Below are positions 35,534-50,700 of a stretch of 64,000 nt of DNA, piece by piece. Position numbers and translations under genes: made by a program. Position 1 is the stretch's first letter. The number at the start of each line of letters is the position of its first letter. A model generated the notes under the pieces. That model was not told where the DNA came from, did no database searches, and saw nothing but the letters and a program-made list of their open reading frames with translations. This DNA comes from Ooceraea biroi (Eukaryota > Arthropoda > Insecta > Hymenoptera > Formicidae), in NCBI RefSeq assembly GCF_003672135.1, contig NC_039508.1:5518001-5582000 (forward strand), given 5' to 3'.

Positions 35534-38500
35534 CACGTTAATTGATACGATAACTGATATCGTAGAGCGGAAAAGCTTAGATCAACGCGCGCGCGGCGGA
35601 TTACTTCACGTAAGGACCGCGAAATCTGAAGCCATATCGTATCGTATGACACGGTAAATATTACGTCTAAGTGGGGAATAATGGAGAATGTCGTAGGGAA
35701 TCGCATTACGGTTCTCTCGTACGTGTGAGAAGTTTGTTTAGCCGCTTTCAAGCATAGATATTACAAAATGACTCTTTCTCGTTTACTCTTTTCCGAAGTG
35801 TTTCTTCGACAAGGGAAAATCCATCTCGCTGAGCGCACAAACTCCGTACAAAAGTCACAGGGAAAACCCGCGAGCTGCTTTTCTTCCGGAAATAACGTCG
35901 CTCTTCTCTCTTGCGAGCGGTCGCGATTAACATTGCCGAGGTACGAAATTGAGTTTTAAAAGCGTTGCTGAGAGGAGAGAAACGAGTCGCTCTATGTTAG
36001 TGATATTACATGCGCTGCGTAATCACGGGCCCTTTCGCTAAAACCAGACGCATTGTGTGCCGCGGAAAAATAATCGTGGCAAGGCGCAGAGAAAACAAGC
36101 CCATTTTCCGTCGTTTAGTCCTGATAAACACGAGCTATCGAGCACTTTTTTAACGATGCACGATGTAGTTTGCTATTGCTCTTGGAAATTTTTCCAGATA
36201 TTTTTTTATCTTCTTAAAATAATTACATGCATTTGAGGTTTATGTAACAAGTGAAAATTTACAGCGATAGTTAAAACGAGATATAGATAACGCGTTCGCA
36301 GTGACTTTTCGCAACAGCTGGTGTTGCTCACAAGATCGGGAGAACATATGGCGCATGAACGTTCGAACACGGAAGGATTACGATTTATGGGCTTTGCGCG
36401 AATATCTGCAAGCTGTGATTTATCGGCCGAACATGGATGTCCATCACTGTCGATTGAATCCCCATGGTCTTAGTATTATAATTTAAGTTTCGCTTTACGT
36501 ATTCATGTGTCGCGACTCATTACGAAAAATCGATACAAAAATTTGTGCCGGATTAATCTAACGTGTCGTTTATATTCTGTCTTTGCTTCCCCATAGCGAT
36601 CCTCACGAAACTTTTTGCATCAGCACACGCGAAGCGACTATGCAAATTTATGAATATTACATAAAGAGATTGACCGGAGTTGAGACTTTACGAGATATTG
36701 CGTTAGTAAAAAAAAAGATTGAAGCGAAAAAATGCGGAAGTTAATAAAATGTCACTTTATCTAAATTTTATTCGAGGTTTATTTTTAATTTGTTATATTT
36801 GTAAAATTAAAAAGCTCAATATTATAATAAATATCTTATCACAAGTTCTGATTTTATAAAACTTCTCAAAAAATTTCTTTTTTGATGCGACACAGTTGAA
36901 TGATGAAACATTTATCTTATCAGAAAATATAGTATTAATTATCCTCTATTAATTCTTTTTAATTTGTGCAAAAATAGAATGCTGAACAAGATATATATCT
37001 TAAAAAGCTTGAAATATCGCGGTGCAAACACTGTTTGTAAAGCATTCGTTGCATTTAACGTTACTAATTAGTAGCTCTCGCAGTTGGATCTTGCCACGTA
37101 TGCATAAAGTTTTTACGAGTGCGGAAACGGAATGTAACAACGATAATTATTACACTTGATGGTACTTTCAGTTTCCGTTGACTGAAACTTCTTGCATGAA
37201 GGAAACCACGCAAGTACGATAATGCGAGATACTACACGCGCACTTTGTCGTCTTTCAAGTTCGTTAGCCGAGTAACTAAATAATTGATATAACATTCCCA
37301 CTACTGCTGACGGTGGGCTTGACAAGATCTTTGATAATAATCTTAATGAAAACTTTTTTCAAGTTTTAAATAAAAATAATTTCACAGAGAATTAGATGCG
37401 AATAAAATGAAACGTTCGACAGTATTGTGTCTGCGTGCACTGCGTTGTCATTCCGCACAATAGTGTGAAAAACTAAAGAAAATAATGAAAATTACAGATG
37501 GTTACGTAGATGTGTAAAATCACACAAGCGTAAAATGCATTCTTCTCTGGAGTTTATTTTTCTATATATTTTGCACCGAGATATATAACTAACAAGGATT
37601 GGCAGATTTGTTTCTGCGTGTTTTTACTTTATTTTAAATATCTTTTCATAATGGAAAACATCATGTTTTTCCTGAGCATGTTGTTTGAGCAGAATTTTCA
37701 TCTCTTCATTACGTTGTCCATGTATAGAGTGCGTTGGAGAGTTACTGCTAATTATTTTTTCTCTTAGATAAATATCGCGCTTCAAATGGAGATAAACGGC
37801 AATCACATAGATGTAAAATAAATCGACTGAATATCGTGGCATCTTAACGCCTCAACAACCAGGGTTAATACCGTTAATGCTATGTTTCATGACTAAAGCC
37901 ACCGGCCATTGAAATTCAACCAATTGGAATCGCAATCGTATTTCTACGATGTTCAGTCATCGCACGCGATTACAGGGGATTGTACATCAAAGTTGAGTGC
38001 AAAGCCAGCTTGCGACTATTCCCGATTTTCTGAGGGATCGATGCAAGTGCGAGCACGCGTGTTTATCGCCAGGTGATTTTACTCGCCATGCCGTTACCGA
38101 AGTAGCGAATGTTACCGGGAATTTACAGTCAAAGGCCCATGAAATTAGTAGCATTTCGAGATGTCGACGTGACTCCGGAGACATTAAAATGTAAAGTAAG
38201 CACTATGCTTTGGAACGAGCGCCGTTGCGGAAGAGCACGTGCAGATAACGACGTTCTATCGCGGGGAGGGCAGAAAAAAGTTATCGACCTCTGGATGCTC
38301 CGACGCGTGCTTAACCCATTTCGAAATTATACAAATTGCACGCTGCATTAGCATAGAACCGATGCCGGGAGACAGAGACGACCGGAGACGGGAATTAACC
38401 GAGATGGAGATTTAGCGTCGCGGACCGAACAAACGATGCGCATATAAATATATCGAAACGGGAAATTTATGAGGCGCGTTTTGCACACCACCATACTGTT

Positions 38501-40252
38501 GTATGGTTGTACATTGCGTCTGATGAGGCATCCAGTGCGCGGATCCTGTTAGCGGATGCAGCAAATTTTGGTCCCGCGTGTGATTACGCGACCTCGATGA
38601 TAACGCAAATCCGCGGTTACGCGCATTTTTGAACCGGAAAAGCATCTCTACCGGAATCGACGATGAATCGTAAATATCAGCGCGTATGGTTCCCTGCCTT
38701 AGATAACATTTTTCCCCGCGAACCATCTGTTCTCTCCCGCATCCCGCATTCCACGTCAGTCTGCGGTATCCTTTACCGCGTCCGCGTATTGCTCCAGAAC
38801 AAAGCTACGTGATGTGCCGACAGGGAAAAATTAAATAATAGTATTAGGCTAGCGTACACAGACAATACGTTCAAAACCTGAATAAAACAATAAAACTCGT
38901 AAAGAGGAAAATATCAAAGAAATATATATTTTGTTCTACAAGTCTACAAGTTCATGATTGCAAGGCATCCTAATTTTCGATATTGTTCAATAAAATTCGT
39001 TAGACCCTTTCTTATATAGAAAGAGAGGATTCTGTATAACTTTCTCGTTTCATATTAATTTAATGATACACCGTATCGACATATAGTTTTAACGAAGTTC
39101 TCGGGAAAACAGTTTATATATAACATCTCGGAGAATTATATTACTGTTGCACGATTTCGTGGCACACCACGTGTACCAATCGTAACTTCCGAAGCTGCAA
39201 TTTTATGTTCCAACGTTTTCATCACTCGCAAAGTCGTTAATACAGTTTTGCGTTTTTTTTTCAGTTAGCTAAAAGTCTGTGGAGATTGTAATGACAAAGC
39301 TGCTTATATCGGATAAAATTGTTTTATCTTTATAGTGAGTTGTTACGAAAATTTGGAAGCATGCTCACAGTACATACAGTAACACTTGTTCGTATTCATT
39401 CATGCGAACTATTATTGTGATAGCTACGAGGATTATTGGAATTAACATTCGAAAAGCCTTCGGGGATTCGGGGATATGAGCTGGAAGCGTAACGGATTAC
39501 TAATTTGGAACGTGACAGACATGAATCTTTTTGGCAACGTGTCCGAACAAGAAATTCAATTTCTGACATGGTTGATAGACATCGTAATGAGAACCTGTCA
39601 TTCTTTTCTCAAATACAATGTTTTAAAGGCAATGAATCCAATTAATTCCGCCCGATTTCGCATGCTTTTGAGATCGGAGAGAGAGAAAATATCCATATAT
39701 GTTTAAATTCTTTCTTTTATTATCGATTAACTGCATATATAAGGTCAAGGATATCACTTCAGAATAACTTTATATCGCGCCCGTATATGCTATGACTAGC
39801 TGCGTGACCTTTTACTCCATGAAAAAAGTTACGAGACGTCCTTTGATAACACGCCATACGCTTTTTCCTTGTCTTTAATCATTGAACTTGTGCAGACTCG
39901 CGTTAAGGGTCTATTATTGTGTTACATTAAGCAACTAGTCACACGTAGAGTGCGTACGCATCGGGCCGAAGTGCCAGCAAGAATTAAGTGGCTGTGCGTA
40001 CTTTCGCAAAAAGAGTTTATTGCTGTCATAATGGAAATTAATAGTAAAATTGCTGTTCAAAGGGGAGACATTACGGTCTACTCTGGGATAAATTGGCTTA
40101 CGCGCTCTGTGAAAGGCTGCGCCCGCGTAAAAGCTCTTTATTAATGTATATTTCTATGGGGAGGCGCGACATAAAATTGGCAAGTTCACGATGGAAAACC
40201 GAGAGAAAAAAGAAAAAAGGGAGATGAATTGAAATTTAATTGGTATCTACAA

Positions 40253-40322
40253 TCAATTTACGCTCGCGGTATAAACAGTGTAAACATTTCTACATATATA
40301 TATTTACGCGAGCGTAAATTGA
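40253..40322. repeat. 16-bp perfect inverted repeat with 38-bp spacer
   Basis: TCAATTTACGCTCGCG at 40253-40268 and its exact reverse complement at 40307-40322. It may be a hairpin or the ends of a very small defective transposon; no target duplication was evident. Confidence 0.93.
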
Positions 40323-40324
40323 TG

Positions 40325-40346
40325 ATATCGATATATATATCGATAT
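40325..40346. repeat. Perfect 22-bp palindrome
   Basis: Half-site ATATCGATATA followed by its reverse complement, starting two bases after the inverted repeat at 40307-40322. Confidence 0.93.
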
Positions 40347-43300
40347 TCTAATCATAGTTTCTATATACTCGCTCGTCATGTCATACGTTCGTAATGTTTA
40401 TCGATACGTATACTTATATACGTAATAATGCAATGTCCATTTTATTGACGTCAAGATATTCTCTCTTCAATTCTTTACATTTCATGCGTAAGTTGAGCGA
40501 CCTTTAAAGATAGAGAATATTTTTGCTCTATCGGAAAAGCATTAGGTCTCGAAGAAGTTAAAACAATGGTATCGAGATAAATCCGAGCTGGGCGATTTAA
40601 CGAAATGCGACGGAGCGTGAACGTTACGATTTATGTTCCGCCATCACGATGTGCTTTGGTTTTTGAGTACATTGGCCTATCATCTGTGATAGTATTAACA
40701 TATCTAATAATATATATATAATATCACTGGAAGTGCTGATGAATTCAATTCTACCCCATTAATGATCGTAAAGTGATACAGCTGTTAACGCTGCGATACA
40801 GAGTTTCACAGTTATCGAACATTATCTATAGATAATATATAGACATAATTAACATATGGATGCATTACATTAATATACATTAATAACTACAAACGCTACG
40901 TGCATACATACAATTTCCTTTTACGTCCTACATTAAAAGATTAATATCGAATTATGTATATATTAATGAAAAATCTTTCCATATTTTGCAACATTATTTC
41001 ATTTTGAACATTATTTCATTTTAATCGGCCTATGCGAGATGCACTATATAAAAATAATAATAACGCTAAAAATTTTCGTAAAATATTTTGCGGTTTTTAC
41101 GGTAATGCGTAATACGGTGGAATCTCTTTAACAATTCCATAATGGTGCCTCTGCGGCTGTTAGCGATGATGCGACGAAACTTGTGGAAGAAATGCGGAAA
41201 TACGCAGTACGCGGAAGTGGCGATAGAGGTTCCTGTTTATCGCGCGGTGCAATTGGGACCACTTAATAAAGTGTGACAATTATAGTTTGACCGAATAAAC
41301 TACTTTTTTGCAGCCACTGTGTGGCGAGCGCGATAATCAGACTCTCATACTAGTTATCGTACTTTCACGCTTGTTATCGTGCGTTCTTTTGGTTCCCCAC
41401 TATAATACCACGTCGTAAAACAACGTTCATAGTTTTACACACGTCCAAGCGTTGTTTTTTTCTTTCAATTGTTTGACCAACTTAAATTTTTCGAATATAA
41501 CACAGTTTCCTGCGTATCCGTTTCTTTTGAAGTTGAAGCTCTTCCCATCTCGTTCCTTATGTCCTCGCGAAGTTTATTGTTCCCAAAAGACCTCCACGTA
41601 CTGCGAGAAGTTGCACCAACTTCGATTATCGATCTGTGCGGGAACATCAATTTTCCGCCATTTTAAAAGCGAAGGCTTAACGCACACCAGGATACGCGTC
41701 TCAAGCAACGACGCGTACACATATATGCTTGAACGAGAAGTCCCTTAAGCTTGGACTTAAGCTCCGGCGGAAAAACTGGTTCCCGGGGACCCGATCAGTA
41801 GCTTAGATGGTGCTTTCTTCCTTAGTACAAAAGAAGTTAGATATGATAAAAGAGTTGGCAGAGCAAAACGCGATATTTCGTCAAAATAATAGATTTTATT
41901 TGCTTACTTTTTGTACGCATAATTGCTCTCTGGATCACTGGAAAATGTCACAGAGCTTTCTTGTTACACGTGACGTTCGCAATAATGTGCATACGCACGA
42001 ACGCGGTAAACGCATAACGTAAATTCGATATCAGCGACAATGGTATATCGTTCTTTTTAAATGAATCGTTCGGGTGCTTTCTGCAAATATCCCTCTCCTT
42101 CTCTTCTCTCTCTTTCTCTTTTTCGGCAAAATGTGTGGCAGCATAAATTACAGATTCAACGACCCAGTTTTAAATCGCAAATGTCGGTTCATTTTATGCT
42201 TAATTTGCATTCCTCATGGGTAGTACATCTCGCAGCAAGCGCGGCGCACCGCAAAAGCGGTTTCGCCTAGTGTTTTCCGCAATAATACTGCGACGTCACG
42301 TAAGTGTCCAGAAACTGTCTTGCACAATGTGCACGAACTTTAACTCACAACGTCTTGCGTTAATCGATCAACTTTTCTCCTCCCTCGTGCACGTCTCGCA
42401 CGGTGAATTCGTAATTTTCTTCCGCGTAATTTCTACAAGAGCAATATATTAAAATCACAAAGTTTAATGGAAATCCGGAGAACGCAATCCGGATGAGAAC
42501 TTACATTATAATGTCCGCATAATATCCTGACATTTTTAATGAACGCTTATATAACATGCCAATTTGCGTAATGCAAATGTGATATAATAACGCGATAAAT
42601 TTATGCGCGCCGTAATTTGGAACAATCATCGAAACTCAATAGCGTCCATCTCTCCTTGTCCACTTTACACATCATTCTGAAAAATTGATGAGATCGCCAT
42701 TCTGTTCGCTATTACGTTTCATCATCCATCAAATATGTTGGAAATATCAATCAATTTATCATCAAGATAATACGCGTTACGCAATGTGCGAAACATTTAT
42801 GGTAAACGATATTTCGATATAGCGTAATTAGCATGTTCTGGGTGGCTCTTTGTGCGCGGACGAGTGTCAAAATGTTTCATCGGCACAGATCGACGCGTGT
42901 TTTCACCGGTAGCCGTACATAGGCACGGCCCATTCGCATGACGCGCTCGGACGCGCGTTGCATCGAATTCACCCCGACGTGTACGCACACCCGCTATACA
43001 TCGATTCGGTTTTGTGTACACGAGCCGTCGATAATACGCACGGGCCGTTAAAACACATTCAATTTATCATCCTCCGAGCGTTGGAACCATCAACACATGG
43101 CGTATCACTCGGCGATACGGCGTTCCAATGAAATTTTCAATGAAATATAACGGTATTCCTTAACGCTGGCAATTTGCCGGATACATTCGCGCTATCCGTC
43201 TGATCTCGGGGTAACGTCGCACGTACATCGGGCGATCTTACGGCAACGCGGTGGCCGAGTCGAGGCAATCCTGCTCCATTTATGGCATTAGGGCGAAACT

Positions 43301-44680
43301 TTAGCGTCCCCTCGGTTTCAAGAAACGCCGCAGCTCTGGGACTTGAAAAAAAATTATGGTACGTGCCCTCGAGAAGCAAGCTTCGCCCTGCCTCTCCACT
43401 AAAGCTGTACGCATCCCAGGAAACTTTACGGGCGAATGCCGTTGTGCAGAGAAAACCGACCATTCTGAAGAACGCACACGTAAACAACTTGCTTCGCAGT
43501 GCTGAAGTCCGAGGAACTTCTACTGGCAGAAAGTCCCAGAACCGTATAATATATGCCCTCGGAATTAATTAAGATTTGAAGATGCTCGGAGCATACGGCT
43601 TCGACTCTTAACTCGGGAAGTTTACGAACACGGTTTGAAGAATTGTTTTCGAAGGGAACTTTCAAGACGAAAACGTAACTTTGGACTGATGAGTCGAGAC
43701 GTAAGAAGACGAGGTCTTGTCAAGAAAAAGGAAGTAGTATCGTTTGTTTTGGACTCAGATAACAGTCTTGCTCCTAACTTGCTTTGCATTATTAATATGA
43801 AAACAATGAAAATTGCAACACAGATATAATATTTCTTCAGTAATCCGAATCACTATGAACTTTAGTTATGCCATTTGTTTTGCATGTGCAAAATATTATA
43901 TTTGGTAACATGGTAGTGTTGTTTCAACATTACTTTGAATAAAATATATATTTTTAAAAAGCTTTTCTGTAAAGCAGCCTCACCTAAAATATCTCTGGGA
44001 AAATATAATTTGTTTATTCAGTCGGATCAGATCAAATACAATTCTGCATTAAAACAATGAACGCGTTTTTATATCGTGACTGTACCACGATTTTTACTGG
44101 CACTAATAATTTGTGGCGAAATACTCATTTAATTTGTCTCTTTTTAGAACTAGTATATTTACGCGGCGCTTTGAGGTGGATTAAAGCTTTAAACGCAAAA
44201 TTATACCCGACAGAATGAAAGAGACGTTAAAACTTCACTTAAAGAGACGTAAAATTAGTACTTCAGTCTAAACGAAATATTCCAAGTTTAGTATTACGTT
44301 CAGCAAATTAGCTTACTAAAATTACGATATTTTGTATGCGAAAAGTAACAGCATTGATTTTGTATATAGTTTGTATTGAATATTTCTTCAACTACATAGA
44401 TCAGTCATATAGATATTATAGAAAAAAATTATGTAAAATTGTATAAAAAGTAAGTATATAATAAGTTTATTGAAGGAAATCTTATTTCAATATTTTACCA
44501 CACACCTTAACGCTATCGCAATAGTCTGTCGGAATAAGATTGATCTTTTCTACTTATTTCGCTACTTTATCCTTTTTTTCTTTGAGATGCGTTCGCGCTG
44601 GCGGAAGTGCATGAGTTGTATTCACATATATCTCAGGCTCGAAAATTCAGCTTTAAGGTCTGCAGTGACTTGGTGAGATA

Positions 44681-44702
44681 TGCCTGATGAGCATATCAGG
44701 CA
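44681..44702. repeat. Short hairpin
   Basis: TGCCTGAT, spacer GAGCAT, ATCAGGCA. An 8-bp stem; could be chance. Confidence 0.75.
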
Positions 44703-47700
44703 GATATTTTAGCGCCTTCGGGCTTGTGAGAGAGACGGCACTTCTCGCAGAGCGTTACGACTTCCAACCATCCGATACCATACGGTTTTCACGTTTTCGT
44801 GGTCGAGCTATGAACGAGGCACGGCTTTACTAAAGCGTGATTGGATTAGCTCGCAATAGGATACAGTTTTTAAGGTGTACCGTATAAAAGTACGCGAAGA
44901 AACATTTCAGGAGTAGCACATTTACTTGTAACTTTATACTTGGCACTTTAAACACTTCTTCTTTTAAATCAGTAATAAAATTGTCTGAATTATTTTATAT
45001 ATTTGTTTCAGAATTCATACGGACGTAGTGAAAGAACAGTTAAAGAAAAGTGAAAGAAGACCAGCAGAGAAAGTACGGTAAGATGTTGCGCAAAATTATT
45101 TCTACATCCTATCTATAAGCATCGTAGAGAGTGCAGAACTTGGATTATCTGTAATAAGCAGATTATGATCTTGAGCCTGATTCCGCGGAAAGTCATTCGA
45201 TTATGTAAATGACGTCAGATCATGATCCTACCGAAATATCATATAATTATGCAGACGATGTTCCATTAAAGACGCGAGAATTGCAACGATTCACTTTCAA
45301 GTGTTTCCACCGTTTCGTTGATATTCGATATTACGCGATATTCACATTCTTCGGAAAAGAACCACTTTTTTCGTTATTACATTCGCTGGGAGTCATGTGT
45401 GTAGTATGGCCGTGGTATAAAACGATACAGCTTTTGTATTTTCTCCCGATGCATTTTCGACTTTCAAATGCGTGTTCACGCTCGTCTCCGCGAGCTGAAA
45501 ATGCAACTTCTCATCCCTGAAATAGCCCGGAGGAAGCAAATCCATGTCTGACGCCGCGATCGAACCGCGTTCTTGTCTCGGAATCCCGTTTGTACGGCCG
45601 AGTTTCGGGATTCGGCAAATATTCGCAGCTTTTACGTTTTGACTTTTCGCCTCTGTTTCTCCGGAAATCCGTACTCCCGTCAACATCTTACAGCCATAGG
45701 AGTTTTATTTCACCGAAATTTAATTTTAACACATTGTTCGTGGAGTACGGAAGTGTGTAATTTACGATAGCGAAGGAAATCTTACTCAGAAGCGAGGAAA
45801 AATACTTTTACCATATTTAAGACCAAAATATGCTCTCTTATCTTGTATTATTTATAATTGTATCCGCATCCGTAGACAAGCTCCGAGCACACCCCGTCAC
45901 GATCCAATTTTCATGATCGTCAAGAAAGATGTAGCCCCTCATGGTTCACCGTTAATTATTCCGTTCTACCCACGATCCCGGCCATATGGTCCCACGTAAA
46001 TTCTCATGAGCGATGTTAGTTTCACGAACGGATTTCTGCGCGTAAAATATATATATATGTACGTTCGAGAGCATTTCAGAAAATTACACGAGACGGTATA
46101 TTAAGTTTGCCGCATTAAGTGCTGTCTTCTGTGGCTTTCGCGCCTCGTCCTTTGTCAGAAGCGCCATGTACCTTTGCTGGTATTAATACGGAATTTCTTA
46201 TTCAGCACGGTAGTGCTGCGTTCGCCTCCCTTTCTGGAATACTATGCTATACATCGCACGCCTGAATCCGCAAGGATCTCAGAAAACAAGGGCTGCAGCT
46301 TCTAATGGAGGCTACTATCGTTATGTGGGACTGTTGAAAGGAAATTAAAGCACGATGTAATATGTTGTGCATCGTTAACATCGATTCTCGGATTCCGCAT
46401 TCGCTTAACTGACATCACTTACGATCAAATTGCAAATCGTTGTATTTACTGGTAAATTATTGTAATTTCAATATCGTTTGAAATTTAATCTGCGAATGCG
46501 TAAGCCGTGACGTCAGTCACGGTACGTGCCCCCCCACGAAATGAGCGCGTGCACAATCGTCGATGGACGATGGGTGTATCGGCTTTTCCGTGTGTCGTAA
46601 AAGCAAATTGCAATCCGGACAAATATAAAGCGCCGAATCAGCGCTTGATTACCCGGCCTTGCTGTTCTTTAATGTCGGACGTGAAGTTTTATCTGTCCGC
46701 GACCGGGATAATAGCCCGCGTGACGAAATAAATCCCAAATATTAAATGCATGTTCGTCAGCACGAGATATTTTATTTAGCCAACATTTTCTTGTAATATT
46801 TGTTTGTATGGTGTGACGCGCAAGATAAGAGATTTTTAAAGACTAAGTTTTAATTTCTATCGCGTGTGCAACCTTGCGTGATAAGTATAAACTTTCTCAA
46901 AAAAGTACTATGTATGTATCTTGTGATACTCAGGAATAATGTGTTAACACATCAGCTTGCTCTGACAAATTGATGTTGCATGTGCCATAAGTGGCGCGTA
47001 TGTGATCCATTCGCTAGATTGTCGACATTGCTAACGCATTCCTGTCATAGTGACAGTGACATCCTGATTTCGTGCATATCCAGTAGGTAATGGCTCCAGA
47101 AATGTTACCCAGATTTCATCATAGATCACTGAAGGAATGGCAAATTTATATATCGAGCTTTTTTGCACTGATAAACAATAATAAAAATTTCTGCACGAAA
47201 AGTAATCAATTTATATGATAGGCTATTATTTTCATACGATTTATATAAAAGAGGTTTTAATATCGATATTGCGAATCATGAAAGCGATGAGAAACGATAT
47301 GACATTAAAATAAATAACAATAAAAGAATAGTCACGAAAGCTAGCTTTATTGGATTTTGGCAAATTTAATCTGTCATGTAATTTCATAAATTGCGAATCT
47401 CCGCTACATACAAAAACCCAAAATAACTGCTCCCAAAGAGATCAGAATCTCACCATGTTTTTTATAGTTATTACTTTCTTTTATAGTTATTACGATGATA
47501 TTAGAAATTTTGCGATTATATTGTTATAATAATTTTACGTAATAAACAAGAGAATAATATGTTTCCGCCATGATTTGATTTCTTACAGAACTGTATTTGG
47601 ACAGGAGCCAACGCGGCGATCGATCGTTGATTCGTATTTTAGTAGGCAACAAAATACTCGCGAAAATCTGCCTGTCAGGCAACGCGCCAAGATTTAGCAA

Positions 47701-47724
47701 AACATTATGTAAGCAAGAAAAAGA

Positions 47725-47727
<3 letters not shown>

Positions 47728-47761
<34 letters not shown>

Positions 47762-47770
47762 AAGAGAGAG
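47728..47770. repeat. GA microsatellite
   Basis: About 14 uninterrupted GA units, then AAGAAAGAGAGAG. Confidence 0.93.
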
Positions 47771-50700
47771 AATTTGTCTCGCTTAATAATCGGAAAATCC
47801 GTTTATCCTCACGTATATTTTCGTAATATTATTATTAAATCGCCAATCGAGTGCATTACGCTTGCACATATTGCGCGACACCGAGATATTTCATGACTCT
47901 GATTATTACGCAAACTTCTCCATGGCAGCGGTCGCAGTCGGAAGCCATGCGTAATACGAATCTAGCCGAACACGCAGCGCGAAAATAGGTTTCTCCTTTT
48001 ACCGCCATATGACGAGCGCAGTTTGCACGGAAGTTTCTGACCCTTCATAGAGCCTGCATATAACATACGCCGATTGCTAGTGATTCTTTCATACATGGTC
48101 CATACGATCTGGAGGTGAACGGAGTCACATCGATCGTTCAGAATGGAATCCTTTCAAAGGCTTCTAGCCACGTGGTATTCGGGCTCGCTACAATCCAATT
48201 TCGCTCTCGAGCGAGAGAGGGCTGGACATGAAAGATCCACTCGCACCCGCGCGTTCCCGCTTGTAACTAAAACAAAATCCACGGTGCGATTCGATTGATG
48301 TGGCTCAATGCGATATCGGAGAACCGACTGCAACCGCAAGACCGATGACAGGCGTGCCTGTCGTCGACCGCCTTCCGGCTAAGTCAATCACTTCAATTAA
48401 AATGTATGTCTTATCGTGTGTGTTGATCGCGAAAAAGGGAAGATTGGCTCAGCACGTTTAATCTCTTCTCCACTCTTTTCCGGAAGCACGAGCGACTTTA
48501 ATCGCGTAATCTCTCAGTCTTATCACGTAAATATAGCGCGACATTAAGAGTTACACGTATCTCTTACTCTTGCAATCTTTATAGGAAAAACACGGTGAGA
48601 TTCTGATCTCTTTGGGATTTACTTCAGGTTCTTACATGTAGAGGAGAATCGCATTTGTGAAATTACATGACAGATTAAATGCGTTATTGAAACATAAATT
48701 CGTCTTCCGGAATATTTTTAATTACGTGAGATGGCTTGTATAAAACTATTATATATTAATATTATGTGTATAAAAATTAGAAAAAGTTTTTATAGGTTTT
48801 TTATTATTGAATATTGTTAATTATTGAATGTTGATAATGGATATTGTTACCAGATATTATTTCCTGCAGATATTATTTATGTACATACATGTTTATAGAG
48901 TACGTAGATACATGTACATGTATATAGAGCACATCATATACTCGTATATATCTGAATGTATTAGATAGAACGATGCAAAAGATTCGGCTCGGCTTTTCAC
49001 TGGAACCACAAACATCCTGCTGGCTTGATCAGGTAATAAGCCTTCGGAGGGCTTTGATCCTGTTTGTTATCAGAGGGAGCATCGGGAGCGAGAAATTTCA
49101 AACATTTCAAAGCGAGCAATTCTACGGAAAATTAATAACCATGTACGTGAATGCGCGTATATTGTCGCAAGTATATTTTTCCTCTTTTCTCTTGCCACAC
49201 TGGTTAGATAAAAAATATTCAATCAGCTTCTGTTCTCTAATTATTTTCGTAATCAATTTATTTGTTTATTTATCGATTATATGTTTCGTTCATTATAACG
49301 GGTGATAAATTAGTAAAATAATCAGCTAACACAAAGGCCCCGTTTAGACAAAGCAGTAAATGGATGCAAACACCAGTCTAACATCGTTGTAACAGCTGCG
49401 AGATATTATAGCGGCCGCGCCAGCCCAGTTTCGCGCCGAAAAAGGCAAGGCTGCGGTTGTCTCATACGGCGCAGTGTAGCTAATTAACACGCCGAGTGTC
49501 AGCCCTGAAATTAGTTATATGCTCCTTTGTGTGTGCCCGTTATCATCAGATAAATTAGATTTTCCGCAAATTAGATTTGCGCAAATAATATATTATACTT
49601 AATCATGTATAATGTATAAATGTGTAAATCATATAATTATTTTACACACGAAAAGTTTTACGTATGCAAATTGGTTCAATGCTATGTCACCCCTACTTGC
49701 ACATAAAGACTATCTTTTTTTTGACTTAATATTATTTTTGTATCCGTGCGCGCATTGATCGACAATTTTCTGCTATAAGTATGCAATTAATTCGCCGCGT
49801 CTTCTTCGCGCGCAAAGACCCTCGATAAAAACGCTTCGCGCGAAATGCGAATCGATTTCGTCTCTTCTTTGAATGGCACGGGGGCGACCGAAGTAATTTC
49901 TCAAACGAGCTATTTCCATCTTGTTTTGATTGGCCGCTGAAGGGAGAAACGCGATGCAATTTTCGCGACATTCTGACTAGCGCGTTCAATAACGGCAGCG
50001 GATGCGCAATTATCCGCATTGTTTGCTTCATTATAGCGGCGGGCTGAATCGATGATGGAACGAAGGCATTTAAAATGAGTCATGACAAACAAACGAAGGC
50101 ATTATTCTTAGTATTCTCTTAGTATTCTCCTCTGTCAAACGACCATGTATACGCGAGAATAGTTTGCGCGGAACGACCGGGATAAAAAGCCCGTGCGAAA
50201 CATTTACAAAGCGAGAATGGGTGGGATCGGGAGGGCTAAAACCATTGCCATTGTACGGGGGATTAAGTGTAAAAACTGTCATGCGGAACAGATCTGCTTT
50301 AAATTTTCAACGTCGCGTTGAGCCTCGATCGGGTTTAGCATCACGGATGGAACACGCCCGTGCCGTAATAAATTTCTCTCCTTGGAGGAACGTTGCTTGT
50401 GTTGCGCCGTGTAATCCGCACCTCGATCTTCGTGTCCCACATTGCCGCAATGCTAACTCGGATTATAGCAGACACTACTCGCAATGTCGTCCATAAATTT
50501 GGATCGCCAAGTGTGTGGTCATTTTGCGTTAATATTGTAATTCTTCAATATCACGATATTACCATGATAATGGGAATGATGTCGCATGCGAGTGCAATGT
50601 AATAGGGACTAAATTAATATTTAATCAATTCTTGATGCATCCAATTCTCACAGTAGTACGTCGAATATACAAATATGAATTCAATGTGCGATTTAGCACG

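Noticed and set aside
43430..43463. Possible tiny signal-peptide exon, minus strand (MVGFLCTTAFA with a phase-1 GTAAAG donor)
   Set aside because: The phase fits the exon at 34977-35166, but the peptide is too short for a normal signal sequence, the donor is weak and no other evidence supports it.
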